The notes beneath the pieces are model-generated. The model did no database searches. It had not been told where the DNA came from and worked only from the letters and a program-made list of their open reading frames with translations. Of a stretch of DNA of 64,000 bases, positions 62,040-64,000 are shown in pieces; position 1 is the stretch's first letter, and every line of letters begins with the position of its first letter. Position numbers and translations under genes: made by a program. This DNA is from Aquibium microcysteis (lineage in GTDB: Bacteria; Pseudomonadota; Alphaproteobacteria; Rhizobiales; Rhizobiaceae), in assembly GCF_014495845.1 (NCBI RefSeq), contig NZ_CP061080.1, forward strand, positions 5,756,001 through 5,820,000. The letters run 5' to 3'.

Positions 62040-62468
62040 TCAGGAAAGCTGGACGCGCACGTTCACTTTACCACGATGCTCCTCGAGGGAGACGCGATGG
62101 ACTGTCCGCCGCCGCTGTCGCGCCAGCCGCTCCGCGGCCTTCTCGATGCGGGTCCGGGCGGCAGCGATCAGCAGGCCGCTGCGCGGATTGGCGGGTCCGG
62201 GCGCCACGTCCTTGAACAGGAAGGTGTTCGCGCCGGACGCCATTCCCTCGACCGCGCGCAGCAGCGCCGCGATCAACACCTCGTCTCCGAGCTTGCCGGG
62301 ATTGAAATCGGAAACGACCACTTCGTCCCGAACGGGAAGCTCGATCCGGACCCAGAATACACCGTCCGAGGGAGACGAGGCCTTTACGGCGTAGTCGTCG
62401 CTGCGGACGTCGACTTGCGCGGAGACGTCGTCCCTGTGGACGATCGGGAGCCGGATGATTTCTGCCAT
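62040..62468 (-). CDS. Hypothetical protein, possibly CtrA-controlled
   Basis: 142 aa with an ATG start. Beta-rich N-terminal half (MAEIIRLPIVHRDDVSAQVD, GVFWVRIELPVRDEVVVSDF), then a helical basic part (LLIAAARTRIEKAAERLARQ). No signal peptide and no family that I recognise. A near-perfect CtrA box lies 43-57 bp upstream (62511-62525). It is divergent from nothing: the next upstream gene is on the same strand. Coding status is supported by composition and the regulated upstream site. Confidence 0.62.
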   Translation of the reverse strand: MAEIIRLPIVHRDDVSAQVDVRSDDYAVKASSPSDGVFWVRIELPVRDEVVVSDFNPGKLGDEVLIAALLRAVEGMASGANTFLFKDVAPGPANPRSGLLIAAARTRIEKAAERLARQRRRTVHRVSLEEHRGKVNVRVQLS

Positions 62469-62510
62469 GACGCGCTTCCCGACTGATTCCGAAGGCCGAC
62501 TCAGACACGG

Positions 62511-62526
62511 TTAACGCGCTCTTAAC
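62511..62526 (-). promoter_or_regulatory. CtrA-box TTAA-N7-TTAAC
   Basis: TTAA (62511-62514), 7 bp (CGCGCTC), TTAAC (62522-62526) matches the CtrA consensus exactly. It lies 43 bp before the start of the minus-strand hypothetical gene. This is the best CtrA site in the window. Confidence 0.65.
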
Positions 62527-62641
62527 GATTTATCAACGACCGGCGGCGACGTCGCCCCGCCGTCCGTACAACGGCGCGCGCGGGCGACCGTCGTCCGCGG
62601 CGGGGCAATGCAGGCTCAGAGGGCTCGTCGCCGCGCCTTCG

Positions 62642-62890
62642 TCATCCCCGCTCGGGGCGTTCGTCGGGAAACCGGGCGTGGTGACGCTCCGCCGAGCGAT
62701 CGTTCTCCACGGGACGGGCGCGATTGAACCGGTCGAGATAGGACTGGTCGGGCAGCGACCTCAGGAAGGCGACGGTTTCGATCGTCCGTTCCAGCCGGAC
62801 GCCCTTCATGGCGACGAGAGTGCCACCTTCGGACAGGGTTTTCGGCCCGCCGCCCGCCGTCCGCTCGGGAAAGGGAAAGAGTATGGCCAT
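62642..62890 (-). CDS. Small hypothetical protein
   Basis: 82 aa. ATG with GAGG 8-10 nt upstream. N-terminal MAILFPFPERTAGGGPKTL, then VRLERTIETVAFLRSLPDQS, and a hydrophilic C-terminus rich in Arg and Glu. I do not recognise it. An imperfect CtrA-like box (TTAA-N7-TTCA, 62930-62944) sits 40 bp upstream, the same spacing as for the neighbouring gene, which modestly supports it as a real gene. Confidence 0.45.
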   Translation of the reverse strand: MAILFPFPERTAGGGPKTLSEGGTLVAMKGVRLERTIETVAFLRSLPDQSYLDRFNRARPVENDRSAERHHARFPDERPERG

Positions 62891-63308
62891 CGTGGCGCCT
62901 CGTTGCGCCCCGAGCTTCTCAGGCCATGGTTAACGAAGGGTTCACGCGGCACTTCGGCACCGGCGCAGGTCCGGCCGGCGGGGGCCTCTCGCCCGGCCCC
63001 CGCGGCCTGCACCGCCCCTGCATCCACCTCCCGTTGCAATCTGCTCCCATGGCGGCGCTTCGGGAGGATCATGAGCCAGCTGCGCGTCCAGACGCGTGAC
63101 GCGTGAGCGTGAGACGGTGGCGGTGATGGACGCGATGAGGAGGGCGCGGGGGTGAACCCCTGCCGCGTCAGGCTTCCGCCCGCGGCGTCGGCATGGGAAC
63201 TCCGGGGCGGCCGCGGGCATTATGCGATGGATCGGGACCGGCGCGCCGGTTCCGCGTGAACCGATCCCGCATCCCGCACGGAGCAGCCTCATCGCGCCGT
63301 CCAAACAC
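62891..63308 (+). other. 418-bp intergenic region before the KaiC-like gene
   Basis: It contains the imperfect CtrA-like site TTAACGAAGGGTTCA (62930-62944) and a short iterated tract ACGCGTGACGCGTGAGCGTGA near 63093-63113. No tRNA, terminator or convincing gene is visible on either strand. Confidence 0.5.
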
Positions 63309-64000
63309 ATGCCGAACCCCGATGTTCCCGCTACGAAGCCCGATGTTCCCGACACGATGAATACTCGCGACCCGCGCATCTCCACCGGCACCGAAGGTCT
63401 GGACGTCGTCCTCGGCGGCGGCCTGACGCCTGCCAGGGTCTATCTCGTCGAAGGCACGCCCGGCTCGGGCAAGACCACGCTGGCGCTGCAGTTCCTGTTC
63501 GAGGGCGCGGCGCGCGGCGAGCGGTGCCTGTATATCACCCTGTCGGAAACCCGCGACGAACTGTCGGCGATCGCCCTGTCGCATGGCTGGAACCTCGACA
63601 GCATCGAGCTGTTCGAGCTTTCGGCGGTGCAGGACATTCTGGGCGACGGGCGGGAGCAGACGATCCTGCACCCGTGGGAGGTGGAACTGTCGGCCACCGT
63701 CGACCTGATCATGGCGCGGGTGGAGGCCGTGCGGCCGACGCGGCTGGTCTTCGACAGCCTGTCGGAGCTGCGGCTGCTGGCGCAGGATTCGCTGCGCTAC
63801 CGGCGCCAGGTGCTGGGCCTGAAGCAGTACTTCTCCGGCAAGGCCATCACCGTGCTGCTGGTCGACGACATGACCACGACCGGCGGCGGGCGCGACAACC
63901 ACCTGCACTCGATCGCCCACGGCGTGGTCACGCTGGAGCGCGACACGCTGGACTTCGGCGCGGCGCGGCGCCGCTGCCAGGTGCAGAAGATGCGCGGCAT
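63309..64000 (+). CDS. KaiC/RAD55-like RecA-superfamily ATPase (5' part; runs off the window)
   Basis: The first ~230 residues of a KaiC-domain protein are present and the frame is still open at 64000. Visible are RISTGTEGLDVVLGGGL, the Walker A EGTPGSGKTTLALQFLFEG and the Walker B region TRLVFDSLSELRLLAQDSL. Two starts are possible: ATG 63309, which includes an in-frame 21-bp repeat coding PDVP twice, or ATG 63357, which starts MNTRDPRIS as in relatives; neither has a clear ribosome site. Such proteins in rhizobia often carry two ATPase domains and sit beside histidine kinases; the rest lies outside the window. Confidence 0.82.
   Translation, partial: MPNPDVPATKPDVPDTMNTRDPRISTGTEGLDVVLGGGLTPARVYLVEGTPGSGKTTLALQFLFEGAARGERCLYITLSETRDELSAIALSHGWNLDSIELFELSAVQDILGDGREQTILHPWEVELSATVDLIMARVEAVRPTRLVFDSLSELRLLAQDSLRYRRQVLGLKQYFSGKAITVLLVDDMTTTGGGRDNHLHSIAHGVVTLERDTLDFGAARRRCQVQKMRG

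Noticed and set aside
62942..63391. Minus-strand frame over the start of the KaiC-like gene
   Set aside because: No plausible start signal, Arg/Gly-rich random composition, and it is opposite the true KaiC-like coding region.
1..64000. tRNA, rRNA, integrase, transposase or phage genes
   Set aside because: I looked through all gaps and frames and saw none, so the window is not a recognisable genomic island despite three toxin-antitoxin loci.

Overview
This 64 kb, GC-rich window looks like chromosome of a Hyphomicrobiales (Rhizobiales) alphaproteobacterium, probably near the Mesorhizobium/Aminobacter/Phyllobacteriaceae group. The evidence is a MucR/Ros zinc-finger regulator, the cell-cycle regulator TrcR (DUF1013), a solo DnaA domain-IV protein followed by DUF6456, DUF5330, DUF1491, DUF2336, DUF3750 and DUF1254/DUF1214 proteins, a ReAV-type asparaginase, a seven-gene Mrp/Pha antiporter operon, CtrA-type TTAA-N7-TTAA boxes, and rhizobial-style palindromic intergenic repeats. 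I saw no tRNA, rRNA, CRISPR array, insertion sequence or prophage. Assignments rest on reading the translated sequence and remembered family motifs, with no database search.

Layout. 1-4.8 kb: the end of a BMP-type nucleoside/sugar ABC importer (ATPase tail, two permeases), translationally coupled and followed by an isopenicillin-N-synthase-like oxygenase, a VOC protein and an isochorismatase-fold hydrolase; together they look like an uptake-plus-catabolism operon. 4.9-14.5 kb: a Thr/Ser-rich secreted protein, NDH-2, a thiolase/SDR pair, DUF3750, asparaginase, a Tat-exported beta-helix protein, a lower-GC membrane protein and a Gre-family factor. 14.5-17.1 kb: CorA, then two toxin-antitoxin modules (AbrB-Doc and VapBC). 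17.2-20.7 kb: methylmalonyl-CoA mutase mutA-mutB. 20.7-29.6 kb: a palindromic element, a HerA-like ATPase, a GSU2403-type nucleotidyltransferase with four operator-like repeats, an L,D-transpeptidase lipoprotein, a haloacid dehalogenase, a branched-chain aminotransferase, Fe-type SOD, two cytochromes c, an orphan DUF433 antitoxin and a second palindromic element.

29.6-38.4 kb: an S9 oligopeptidase, a small secreted protein and mrpABCDEFG. 38.4-45 kb: MucR, a solo DnaA-IV protein with DUF6456, SufE, DUF5330, and a membrane histidine kinase overlapping a peptidoglycan-binding protein. 45.2-49.4 kb: a large secreted caspase-like protein with an EF-hand loop, then a PIN toxin whose antitoxin is frameshifted. 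49.5-55.8 kb: an iron-type ABC binding protein and double permease without ATPase, TerC, DUF6635, YqhA and DUF1491. 56-63 kb: an envelope/cell-cycle block (DUF2336, a small protein, TrcR, DUF1254/DUF1214, PBP1A and two small genes with CtrA-like boxes). The window ends inside a KaiC/RAD55-like ATPase.

The strongest leads are the regulatory architectures: a DnaA-box-like site exactly on the -35 of the solo DnaA-IV gene; twin 8-bp palindromes around the AbrB-Doc promoter; four GTTCCAACAG repeats before the nucleotidyltransferase; and a 1-nt deletion disabling an antitoxin beside an apparently intact PIN toxin.
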